Part shown: piece after piece, positions 1-5,926 of the stretch | Layout: each line of letters starts with the position of its first letter | How positions within the stretch are numbered: the stretch's first letter is position 1 | DNA from: Acidobacteria bacterium RIFCSPHIGHO2_01_FULL_67_28 | GTDB taxonomy: Bacteria > Acidobacteriota > Terriglobia > Acidiferrales > 2-02-FULL-67-57 | NCBI GenBank assembly: GCA_001766965.1 | Contig: MEKM01000058.1 | Location: forward strand, 11,117 to 17,374 | Direction of reading: 5' to 3' | Length of the DNA: 6,258 bases | Position numbers and translations under genes: made by a program | The notes under the pieces: model-generated | What the model was told of the DNA's origin: nothing | The model's input: the letters and a program-made list of their open reading frames with translations, nothing else | The model's database searches: none

Positions 1-45
1 GTCGCCTGCGGGCAGACGGCACGCCAACGGGAGAAAAAACGCTAA
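1..45 (+). CDS. Possible C-terminal end of an upstream gene (partial)
   Basis: The frame starting at base 1 is open and reads VACGQTARQREKKR followed by TAA at 43-45. That stop shares its last base with the ATG of the next gene (TAATG), the usual arrangement for translationally coupled genes. The basic, polar tail is plausible as a protein C-terminus. Only 14 codons are visible, so an open frame of this length in GC-rich DNA is expected by chance. The call rests mainly on the stop/start overlap. No function can be assigned. Confidence 0.3.
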   Translation, partial: VACGQTARQREKKR

Positions 46-872
46 TGAATGAAACATCGCAAGAAACCTCCGGGGGAGCGTCCACAGGCAGCGGGTCGCC
101 CCGCTGGCTGGTGGCGGTGCTGGCGGTCCTGGCCCTGCTGTTGGGCTGGGTCGCCTACGCCCAGTACAGCGCGCGGGCGGAGCTGACCGCCCGGCTGGAC
201 GAAGCCACCGACAAGCTGGCGCGCCTGGAGTCGCGGGCCGCCACCCTGGAAGACAACTACGCCAACCTCAAGGCTCAATCCGACGTCACCAGCGACAAGC
301 TGGGGCTCACCCAGCAGGAGCTGTCCCGCGCCCGCTCGCTGGCCACACAGATCAAGGAGGAACAGCGGCGCGCCGATGAGCAGCTGGCCTCCCAGGTCGC
401 CCAGCAGCAGAACCAACTGGGCTCGCTCTCGGGCGAGGTGGGCGCCGTCAAGGGCGATACGGTCGAGATCAAGCAGGCCCTGGAACAGACCCAGATGCAG
501 CTCCAGCGCACCATCGGCGACCTGGGCGTGCAGAGCGGCCTGATCGCCAAGAACAGCGACGAGCTGAACGAATTGAAGCGGCGCGGCGAGCGCGACTACT
601 TCGACTTCGACGTCAAGAAAACCAAGCAGTTCTCGCGCGTCGGCCCCGTCTCCGTCCTGTTGAACAAGACCGACACCAAGCGGCAGAAGTACACGATGAC
701 GCTGCTCGCCAACGACAAGCGCATCGAGAAGAAAGACAAGACGCTGCTCGAGCCGGTGCAGTTCTACCTGCAGGGCACGCGCCACATGGTGGAGATCGTG
801 GTCTTCCAGGTGGAGAAGGACCGGATCGTGGGCTACATCAGCGTGCCCAAGGAAGTCGCCCTCAACCGCTAA
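45..872 (+). CDS. Single-pass membrane protein with long coiled coil, function unknown
   Basis: This 275-residue protein is not a named family to me. Residues 1-20 are a Ser/Gly/Thr-rich, presumably cytoplasmic tail. Residues 21-39 form one strongly hydrophobic helix (WLVAVLAVLALLLGWVAYA), best read as an uncleaved signal anchor. Residues 43 to about 180 are rich in Glu, Lys, Arg, Gln, Ala and Leu with heptad-like spacing, so a long coiled coil is likely. Residues 181-275 look like a separate beta-rich domain, opening with RRGERDYFDFDVKK and ending in VEKDRIVGYISVPK. By orientation the coiled coil and C-terminal domain should lie outside the inner membrane. From memory, similar proteins ending in a 'VGY(L/I)S.PK' segment are common in Acidobacteriota, but I could not check this. 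The ATG at 45 is preceded by GGGAG at 29-33, a rather long 11-base spacing, and overlaps a TAA stop, suggesting coupling to an upstream gene. The gene converges on the protease gene with a 6-base gap. A scaffold or envelope role is only a guess. Confidence 0.85.
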   Translation: MNETSQETSGGASTGSGSPRWLVAVLAVLALLLGWVAYAQYSARAELTARLDEATDKLARLESRAATLEDNYANLKAQSDVTSDKLGLTQQELSRARSLATQIKEEQRRADEQLASQVAQQQNQLGSLSGEVGAVKGDTVEIKQALEQTQMQLQRTIGDLGVQSGLIAKNSDELNELKRRGERDYFDFDVKKTKQFSRVGPVSVLLNKTDTKRQKYTMTLLANDKRIEKKDKTLLEPVQFYLQGTRHMVEIVVFQVEKDRIVGYISVPKEVALNR

Positions 873-878
873 CCGCCG

Positions 879-3359
879 TCATTCACTGCGAGGCTCGTTC
901 CCCCGGGAGCGGGCCTCGTAGTCTTTCAAGCCTTCGGCCAGCGCGCGCAGGCGGGCGTCGACGCGGCCGTTCACCGTGCTGTCCTCGAAGGCGCCGTCCG
1001 GCTGGCGCTCCCCGGCCTTCACCCCCGTGAGGATCTCGATGCCCTCGTCCACCGTGGCCACGGGGTAGAGGTGAAACTTGCCGGCCCGGACGGCTTCCAC
1101 GACATCCGGGCGCAGCATCAGGTCGGGGACGTTTTCGATGGGGAGGATGACGCCCTGGCTGCCGGTCAGTCCCTGGGCCCGGCAGACGTCGAAGAAACCT
1201 TCGATCTTGTAGTTCACTCCCCCGATGGCCTGGATGTCGCCCTTCTGGTTGACCGAGCCGGTGACGGCGATCCCCTGGCGGATGGGCAGGTCGGCCAGGC
1301 TGGAGAGCAGGGCGTAGATTTCGGTGGAGCTGGCGCTGTCGCCGTCCACCCCGGCGTAGGACTGCTCGAAGCAGACGCTGGCGGCGAGCGAGAGGGGCTT
1401 GGCCTGCGCGAAGCGCTCCCGCAGGAAGCCGGAGAGAATGGCCACGCCCTTGTCGTGCAGGCGCCCGCTCAAGTTGGCCTCGCGCTCAATGTTGATGATG
1501 CCCTGGCGGCCCATGGCGGTGGAGGCGGTGATGCGGGTGGGCTTGCCGAAGGCGTAGCTGCCCATGTCGTAGACCGAGAGGCCGTTCACCTGCCCGACGC
1601 GCTCCCCGCGGGAGTCAATCAGCAGCACCCCTTTCTCGATCATCTCCTGGATCTTGCTCTCGATGAGGTTGTGCCGCTCGATGCGCTCGGCGATGGCGCG
1701 CTCGACGTGGGTGCGCCCGATGACCTCGCTCTTCGCCTGGCGCGCCCAGTAGCAGGCCTCGCGGGCCAGGTCGGCGATTTCCGAGAAGCGCGCGCTCAAC
1801 TTGTCCTGGCGCCCGGCGCGCCGCACGCCGTACTCCACCACCGCCGCCACCGCTTCCCGGTCGAAGGGACAGAGCTTGTCCTCCTCGCAGAGCTTGCGCA
1901 GCAGGGCGGCGTACTGGCGGACGGCGTCCGGGGTGCGGTTCATCTGCGAGTCGAAATCGGCCTTGACCTTGAAAATCTTCTTGAAGTCGTCCTCGTAGGC
2001 GTAGAGCAGGTCGTAGAGATAGGTTTCGCCGACCAGGATGACCTTGACGTTCACCGGGATGGGCTCGGGCTTGAGCGCGCTTCCGGTCAGATGGCTCAAC
2101 CAGTCGGCCGCGCTCTGGATTTCGAGCTGGCCGTGGATGAGCGCGCGCTTGAGCGCCCGCCACACCCCCGGCTCGGTCAGGGCCTCCATGGCATTGATGA
2201 CCAGGTAGCCGCCGTCGGCTTCGAGCAGCGAGCCGCCGCGGATGTCGGTGAAGTCCGACCGGGCCACGCCCCGCACGTCGTAGGTGCGCTGGATGGTGCC
2301 GAAAAGGTTTACGTAGGTGGGCGAGGTCTCGAGGATGACCGGGCAGACCCCTTGCTGGTCCTCGTGCCCCAGCACCGCGTTCACGCGGTACATCCAGAAG
2401 GGGTCGGCCGGGCCGGAGCTGCGCAGCAGCAGCCGCGCCGCCTCCGCCTCCTCGCCTTCAGCCTTGGTCTTGAAGAGCGACAGGTTCTCGAGAATGCTGC
2501 CGCGCACCGCTTCCAGGTGGTCGGCGACGCCGTTGTGCGGGTACTTCTCCTTCACGTCTTCGATGACGCTGTCGACCAAGGCGGAGGCCGCCTCCCGCTC
2601 CAGCAGCTCGAGCTCGAGGTTCATCGCCCGCTGCAGCTCCAGGGTCTTGCGATAGAGGACGACGAACTGGCGCTGCAGCTGCTCCTGGCGCTCGCTGATC
2701 TGGCGGGCCTGGGCGGAGTCCACCTGCCCGCCCGCCACCATCTCGTCGAGCTTTTCCAGCGGCACGGGCTGGCCCTGCAGGACCGGCACCACCGTGGTGC
2801 CGGCCCCGCCCATCTCCGCCAGGGCGAAATGGTTTTTCTTCAGCTGATCGGAGAAGCCTTCCAACATCTCCTTTTCCCGCTCGCCGTAGCGCTCGAGGAT
2901 GCGCCCGCGCGCCGCCTGGAACTTGTCGTCCTCGAACAGCTGCGGGATGCGCGTGGCCAGGAAGTCAATCGCCCGGTCCATGTCCTTGCGGAAGGGGATG
3001 GCCAGGGCGCGCGGCAAGGTGAGCAGGCGGGGCTGGTCGGGGCGGTGGAAGTTGTGCACGTAGCAGCGGTCGGGCGCCGGGGCGCATTGCGGACGGATGC
3101 GCTCGAGCAGCTGCTTGACGGTGGTGGCCCGCCCGGTGCCGCTCAAGCCGCAGACAAAGACGTTGTAGCCCGCCCCGTAGAGCTCGACGCCGAGCTGCAG
3201 GGCTTTCAAGGCGCGCTCCTGCCCGATGATGCCCTCGAGCGGCTTCAGGTCGGCCGTGGTCTTGAAGTCGAACTCCGCCGGGTTGCAGCGCCAGCGGAGC
3301 TGGTCGGGGAGAACCTCGCGGGGCTTGCCAGCGGGCTTGGGGAGAGCGGGAGTCGCCAT
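879..3359 (-). CDS. Lon-family protease, LonC/LonB-like (AAA_32 type)
   Basis: This 826-residue cytoplasmic serine protease belongs to the Lon-like group with an AAA module plus Lon_C protease domain, related to LonB, E. coli YcbZ and Meiothermus LonC. Residues 41-80 carry EGIIGQERALKAL and a Walker A-like loop GLSGTGRATT (71-80). Residues about 120-330 are a long helical insertion, as in LonC-type proteins. Residues 375-400 hold the Walker B region (GGYLVINAMEAL). Residue 524 is the likely sensor-2 Arg in KLSARFSEIADL. The protease domain spans about 575-780, with catalytic Ser675 in DGDSASS and Lys718 in AIGGVNYKIE, so proteolysis should be intact. In Walker A the usual Lys is Arg77 and the next Ser/Thr is Ala78, so ATP hydrolysis may be weak or absent. 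The reading frame stays open upstream, but the ATG at 3359 has AAGGGGG five bases before it, while the extra 32 upstream residues lie within the transporter gene and look non-native. It is the second gene of an operon with the transporter. Expected role: turnover of damaged or specific regulatory proteins. Confidence 0.93.
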   Translation of the reverse strand: MATPALPKPAGKPREVLPDQLRWRCNPAEFDFKTTADLKPLEGIIGQERALKALQLGVELYGAGYNVFVCGLSGTGRATTVKQLLERIRPQCAPAPDRCYVHNFHRPDQPRLLTLPRALAIPFRKDMDRAIDFLATRIPQLFEDDKFQAARGRILERYGEREKEMLEGFSDQLKKNHFALAEMGGAGTTVVPVLQGQPVPLEKLDEMVAGGQVDSAQARQISERQEQLQRQFVVLYRKTLELQRAMNLELELLEREAASALVDSVIEDVKEKYPHNGVADHLEAVRGSILENLSLFKTKAEGEEAEAARLLLRSSGPADPFWMYRVNAVLGHEDQQGVCPVILETSPTYVNLFGTIQRTYDVRGVARSDFTDIRGGSLLEADGGYLVINAMEALTEPGVWRALKRALIHGQLEIQSAADWLSHLTGSALKPEPIPVNVKVILVGETYLYDLLYAYEDDFKKIFKVKADFDSQMNRTPDAVRQYAALLRKLCEEDKLCPFDREAVAAVVEYGVRRAGRQDKLSARFSEIADLAREACYWARQAKSEVIGRTHVERAIAERIERHNLIESKIQEMIEKGVLLIDSRGERVGQVNGLSVYDMGSYAFGKPTRITASTAMGRQGIINIEREANLSGRLHDKGVAILSGFLRERFAQAKPLSLAASVCFEQSYAGVDGDSASSTEIYALLSSLADLPIRQGIAVTGSVNQKGDIQAIGGVNYKIEGFFDVCRAQGLTGSQGVILPIENVPDLMLRPDVVEAVRAGKFHLYPVATVDEGIEILTGVKAGERQPDGAFEDSTVNGRVDARLRALAEGLKDYEARSRGNEPRSE
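889..927 (+). terminator. Candidate hairpin terminator for the coiled-coil gene, inside the opposing gene
   Basis: CGAGGCTCG (889-897) can pair with CGGGCCTCG (910-918) to give a 9-bp GC-rich stem with one U-G wobble. The 12-base loop can partly pair too. On the plus strand it is followed by TAGTCTTTC, a weak U-tract. It begins 17 bases after the TAA of the plus-strand coiled-coil gene and lies entirely within the last codons of the minus-strand protease gene. On the minus strand no T-run follows. It may stop plus-strand transcription with partial efficiency or protect the 3' end. The poor U-tract keeps confidence moderate. Confidence 0.4.
2783..2803. repeat. Perfect inverted repeat, 10-base arms, 1-base centre
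   Basis: CCGGCACCAC (2783-2792) is exactly mirrored by GTGGTGCCGG (2794-2803) around a single base at 2793. It lies inside the protease gene, encoding the Gly-Thr-Thr-Val-Val-Pro stretch near residues 187-192. As RNA it could form a 9-bp stem with a 3-base loop on either strand. No T-run follows, so it is not an evident terminator. It may simply result from GC-rich codons. Confidence 0.6.
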
Positions 3360-3364
3360 GGTTT

Positions 3365-3371
3365 CCCCCTT
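3365..3371 (-). promoter_or_regulatory. Shine-Dalgarno of the protease gene, overlapping the transporter stop
   Basis: Read on the minus strand, the junction is TAA-GGGGG-AAACC-ATG. The AAGGGGG ribosome site includes the last two bases of the transporter stop codon (3370-3372) and sits five bases before the ATG at 3359. This fixes the protease start and indicates one transcript, with reinitiation or coupled translation by ribosomes finishing the transporter. Confidence 0.8.
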
Positions 3372-4413
3372 ACCCCGAGGCGGCGGGGGCGGGTTCGCTC
3401 GTGTAGGCTTCGACCACCGCATCCGCCAGCGCCACCAGGATCGGCCCCAGCACAATCCCCAGCAGCCCGAAGGCCGCCACGCCCCCCAGGATGCCGATGA
3501 ACACCAGCAGCCCGTTCATTTGCGTGCGCCCGCTTAGCAGGATGGGCCGCAGCACGTTGTCGGCCATGCTGACCACCAAGCCTCCGCCGATCGCCAGCAC
3601 CGCGGCCTTCCCGTACGCTCCCTGAACCAGCAGGTAAACGCCGGCCGGGACCCAAACCATCCACGGCCCCACCAGCGGCAGAAAGGACAGGAAGGCCATC
3701 ACCATCCCCCAGAGCACCGGGGCGCCCAGACCCAGCATCCAGAACAGCACCCCGCCCAGCAGGCCCTGCACAGCGGCCACTACAATGCCGCTGAACACGC
3801 TGGCGTAGAGCACATTGTAGGTCGTCGCAATCAAATTCTCGCGCATCCTCTCTTCCAGGGGCAAGACGCGCCGCAGCAGGCCCAGCACCACCGCCCCATC
3901 CCGGAAGAAATAAAAAGTGGCGAAGAGCGTGACGAATAGATCAAACACCAGCACCGCCACGTTGCGCGCCAGCCGCCCCACCTGCCCGGCCAGGAAGCCG
4001 GCCAGCTGCTGCAACTTCTCGCTGACGAAGGCGGCCAGGTCCTCGGGCGAGACGTTGTGGGCGGCCAGCCAGTCGAGCGCCCGTCGCGCCGGCAGCCGGT
4101 CCCACACCTGCTGGAGCGGCATCCGCCCCTGGCTCCATTCCGCCTGCACCCACTGCGCCATGTCCACCGCCTGGCTGGCCACGGCCCCGAAGACCAGCAG
4201 GCCGGGCGTGACGATCAGCGCCGCCAGCAGCAGCGTCGAGACCAGCGCCGCCCGGTTCGCGCCCGCCACCCGCCGCGCCACCCGGCGGTGCACAGGATAG
4301 AACATCACGGTGAAAATCGCCGCCCACGCCAGCGGAATCAGGAACGGCTGGAAGATGAGGTAGACCAGGTATGCCAGCAGCCCCAGCAGCACCAGAAACA
4401 GGATGCGTTCCAT
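3370..4413 (-). CDS. AI-2E/PerM-family membrane transporter
   Basis: This 347-residue inner-membrane protein has the full length and pattern of the AI-2E transporter family (Pfam PF01594; relatives are TqsA, YdiK and PerM). Hydrophobic segments lie at about 4-22, 24-40, 56-80, 148-170, 203-228, 231-248, 249-265, 268-283 and 298-330, consistent with about eight membrane helices and an amphipathic soluble stretch at 85-145. Family signatures are PLVGPWMVWVPAGVYLL near 246-262, DNVLRPILLSGRTQMN at 285-300, and the glycine-rich GILGGVAAFGLLGIVLGP at 307-324. The family name comes from autoinducer-2 export by TqsA. Other members are linked to ion antiport or have no known substrate, so the cargo here is unknown. 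The ATG at 4413 is preceded by GGGAGAGAGG on the minus strand. It is the first gene of a two-gene operon with the Lon-like protease. It is transcribed divergently from the Spinster-like transporter, apparently sharing its promoter. Confidence 0.92.
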   Translation of the reverse strand: MERILFLVLLGLLAYLVYLIFQPFLIPLAWAAIFTVMFYPVHRRVARRVAGANRAALVSTLLLAALIVTPGLLVFGAVASQAVDMAQWVQAEWSQGRMPLQQVWDRLPARRALDWLAAHNVSPEDLAAFVSEKLQQLAGFLAGQVGRLARNVAVLVFDLFVTLFATFYFFRDGAVVLGLLRRVLPLEERMRENLIATTYNVLYASVFSGIVVAAVQGLLGGVLFWMLGLGAPVLWGMVMAFLSFLPLVGPWMVWVPAGVYLLVQGAYGKAAVLAIGGGLVVSMADNVLRPILLSGRTQMNGLLVFIGILGGVAAFGLLGIVLGPILVALADAVVEAYTSEPAPAASG

Positions 4414-4433
4414 GCCTCTCTCCCAGCGCAGGG

Positions 4434-4477
4434 CCGACGCCGGCGCGGTCTGCCATTATAATGCGGCCCGGCGAGGG
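4434..4477. promoter_or_regulatory. Divergent promoter with a symmetric -10 element
   Basis: The 69-base gap between the two divergent transporters contains CATTATAATG (4454-4463), a perfect 10-base palindrome standing out in GC-rich DNA. It gives TATAAT on the plus strand (4457-4462) and TATAAT on the minus strand (4460-4455). For the plus strand, a weak -35, CCGACG at 4434-4439, sits 17 bases upstream and shares the GAC core of TTGACA. The start of transcription should fall near 4469, leaving a leader of about 14 bases that just includes the GAGGG ribosome site at 4473-4477. For the minus strand, transcription should start near 4448 with a leader of about 35 bases. No good minus-strand -35 is visible. 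Confidence 0.65.
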
Positions 4478-4482
4478 CACCT

Positions 4483-5709
4483 ATGGCGGTCGGCCGCTTC
4501 AATTCCTACCAGGCGCAGGTGCTGGTGGTCCTGGCGCTGGTGAATTTCGTCAACTACATTGACCGGCAGATTATCTTTCCCCTCTTCTCCCTAATCAAGG
4601 CGGATTTTGCCTTGAGCGATTTCCAGCTCGGCCTGCTGGGCACGGTCTTCAGCATCGTGCATGCGCTGGGGACGCTGCCGCTCGGCTGGCTGGCCGACCG
4701 CACCTCCCGCGTCAAGGTCATCAGCTACGGCGTGCTTTTCTGGAGCGGCGCCACCTTTTTGAGCGGGCTGGCCGGGTCGTTCCGCTCGCTGCTGGCGGCG
4801 CGGGCGCTGGTCGGCGTGGGCGAAGCCGCCTACACCCCGGCGGCCGCCGCCACTTTGAGCGACAGCTTCCCTGAAGAGGTCCGCGCCCGCGTGCAGGGCG
4901 TGTTCAACCTGGGGATGTTCGTAGGAGGCGCCCTGGGACTGGCGCTGGGCGGCATCATCGCCGAATGGGCCGGCTGGCGCCCGGCCTTCTTTCTTGTGGG
5001 CGTGCCGGGCCTGATCCTGGCGCTCACCGTTCTCCGCCTGCCCGAGCCGCCCCGCGAGAAGAACGCGGAGCGCGTGCCGTTGCCGCTGCTGTTGCGCGTG
5101 CCCGCCTACGTGCTGGTTCTCGTCAGCGGGTGGCTCGTGACCTTCGCCGGCTACGCCTACATCAGTTGGGGGACGGAGTTCGTCATCCGCTACAAGGGCT
5201 TCGGCCTGCGGGAGGCGGGCGTAAGCCTGGGGGTGCTGCTGGTGGTGGCGGGGATCTTCGGGGTGCTGGGCGGAGCGGCGCTGGCCGACCGGCTGGCGCA
5301 GCGGTTCGTCTGGGGCCGAGTGCTGGCGGTCTCGGGAGGCTTCCTGCTCTCGGCGCCCCTGCTCTACTGGGCGCTGCACGCGCCGAGCAAGGCCGTGTTC
5401 CTCGGCGCCTTCTTTGCCGGGGCGTTCTTCATGACCTGGTACCACGGGCCGGTGACCGCCATCCTGCACGACCTCACCCCGCCGCGCGCTCACGCCACCG
5501 CCATGGGGCTGTACCTTTTCGTCGTCCACCTCTTCGCCACCACGCTCGCCCCGGCCGTCATCGGCCGGATCGCCGACCGCGCCGGGCTGCTGGCCGGGAT
5601 GCACACGGCGCTGGCGGCGCAGGTGGCTGGGGGGCTGTTGTTCCTGCTGGTCATCTACTACATCCGCCGCGACGGCCTGCGCCACCCCGCCTTGGCCGCC
5701 TACCGCTGA
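4483..5709 (+). CDS. Spinster-like major facilitator superfamily transporter
   Basis: This 408-residue inner-membrane secondary transporter has two six-helix halves, the usual MFS length. The first helix carries NYIDRQI (24-30, Asp27 and Arg28). MFS motif A follows helix 2 as GWLADRTSR (68-76). Helix 4 has RALVGVGEAAYTPAAAATLSD (107-127, with Glu114), then GWRPAFFLVGVPGL (164-177). This combination is typical of the Spinster-like group, whose animal members export sphingosine-1-phosphate or lysophospholipids. In a studied bacterial homologue, as I recall, the Asp and Glu at equivalent positions take part in proton coupling, and both are present here. The central loop (186-200) is short and charged. 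The second half includes FFMTWYHGPVTAILHDLTPP (315-334). The substrate of bacterial members is generally not known, and lipid-like or amphipathic molecules are only an inference. The ATG at 4483 has GAGGG five bases upstream. The gene is probably transcribed alone from the symmetric divergent promoter. Confidence 0.92.
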   Translation: MAVGRFNSYQAQVLVVLALVNFVNYIDRQIIFPLFSLIKADFALSDFQLGLLGTVFSIVHALGTLPLGWLADRTSRVKVISYGVLFWSGATFLSGLAGSFRSLLAARALVGVGEAAYTPAAAATLSDSFPEEVRARVQGVFNLGMFVGGALGLALGGIIAEWAGWRPAFFLVGVPGLILALTVLRLPEPPREKNAERVPLPLLLRVPAYVLVLVSGWLVTFAGYAYISWGTEFVIRYKGFGLREAGVSLGVLLVVAGIFGVLGGAALADRLAQRFVWGRVLAVSGGFLLSAPLLYWALHAPSKAVFLGAFFAGAFFMTWYHGPVTAILHDLTPPRAHATAMGLYLFVVHLFATTLAPAVIGRIADRAGLLAGMHTALAAQVAGGLLFLLVIYYIRRDGLRHPALAAYR

Positions 5710-5718
5710 ACGCCGGCC

Positions 5719-5745
5719 TGCTATAATCGTCAGCACGTAGGGGAG
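5719..5745 (+). promoter_or_regulatory. Extended -10 promoter and Shine-Dalgarno of the zinc-ribbon gene
   Basis: TGCTATAAT (5719-5727) is a perfect extended -10 box (TGn-TATAAT) just after the MFS stop codon. There is no recognisable -35 at the usual spacing, which fits the extended -10 class. Transcription would start near 5734, and AGGGGAG (5739-5745) is a strong ribosome site seven bases before the GTG at 5753. This supports independent expression and fixes the start of the small gene. Confidence 0.65.
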
Positions 5746-5752
5746 CCCTGCC

Positions 5753-5914
5753 GTGCCCGACGCCTGCCGCCACCAGCGCACCCGCCTCATCGCCGAGGAC
5801 GACGCCACCACCTACGTCGAGTGCCTCGACTGCGGCGAGCTGTTCGAGTCCGCGGAGCTCGACCGCAAGTCGCAGCCCGCCCCAGGTTTTGAGGAAGACC
5901 TCTCCGACGCGTAG
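5753..5914 (+). CDS. 53-residue zinc-ribbon-like small protein
   Basis: A GTG-started frame encodes 53 residues, MPDACRHQRTRLIAEDDATT onward. It has Cys5-x-His7 followed 16 residues later by Cys24-Leu-Asp-Cys27-Gly, then an acidic tail. The CxH...CxxCG spacing matches a single small zinc ribbon, the four ligands probably binding one zinc ion. The segment ATTYVECLDCGELFE gives the expected beta-hairpin holding the second ligand pair. Small proteins of this form occur in Acidobacteriota by my recollection, without known function. Nucleic-acid or protein contact is possible but unproven. Expression is supported by an extended -10 promoter and a strong AGGGGAG site seven bases upstream. It starts 43 bases after the MFS stop and converges with the next gene, leaving 12 bases between stops. 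Confidence 0.75.
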   Translation: MPDACRHQRTRLIAEDDATTYVECLDCGELFESAELDRKSQPAPGFEEDLSDA

Positions 5915-5926
5915 GAAAAAGGCAGG

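Noticed and set aside
42..785. A 247-codon minus-strand open frame opposite the coiled-coil gene
   Set aside because: It looks Leu/Val/Gly-rich and repetitive only because it is antisense to Gln/Glu/Lys-rich heptads. The plus-strand frame has an anchor helix, a coiled coil and a sensible start.
3360..3455. N-terminal extension of the protease by 32 residues
   Set aside because: The extra residues (Trp/Arg-rich, then a run of prolines) overlap the transporter C-terminus and resemble no protease N-terminus. The ATG at 3359 has a well-placed AAGGGGG.
1071..3500. An 809-codon plus-strand open frame opposite the protease gene
   Set aside because: Its product is a low-complexity string rich in Leu, Val, Ala, Gly, His and Asp with no domain, and it mirrors the codons of the well-supported Lon-like gene. 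Long antisense frames are common opposite GC-rich genes because stop codons are rare there.
4591..5811. A 406-codon minus-strand open frame opposite the MFS gene
   Set aside because: The translation is Arg/Gln/Gly/His-rich with no recognisable fold, whereas the plus strand carries a full MFS protein with all its signature motifs. It is a GC-driven shadow.
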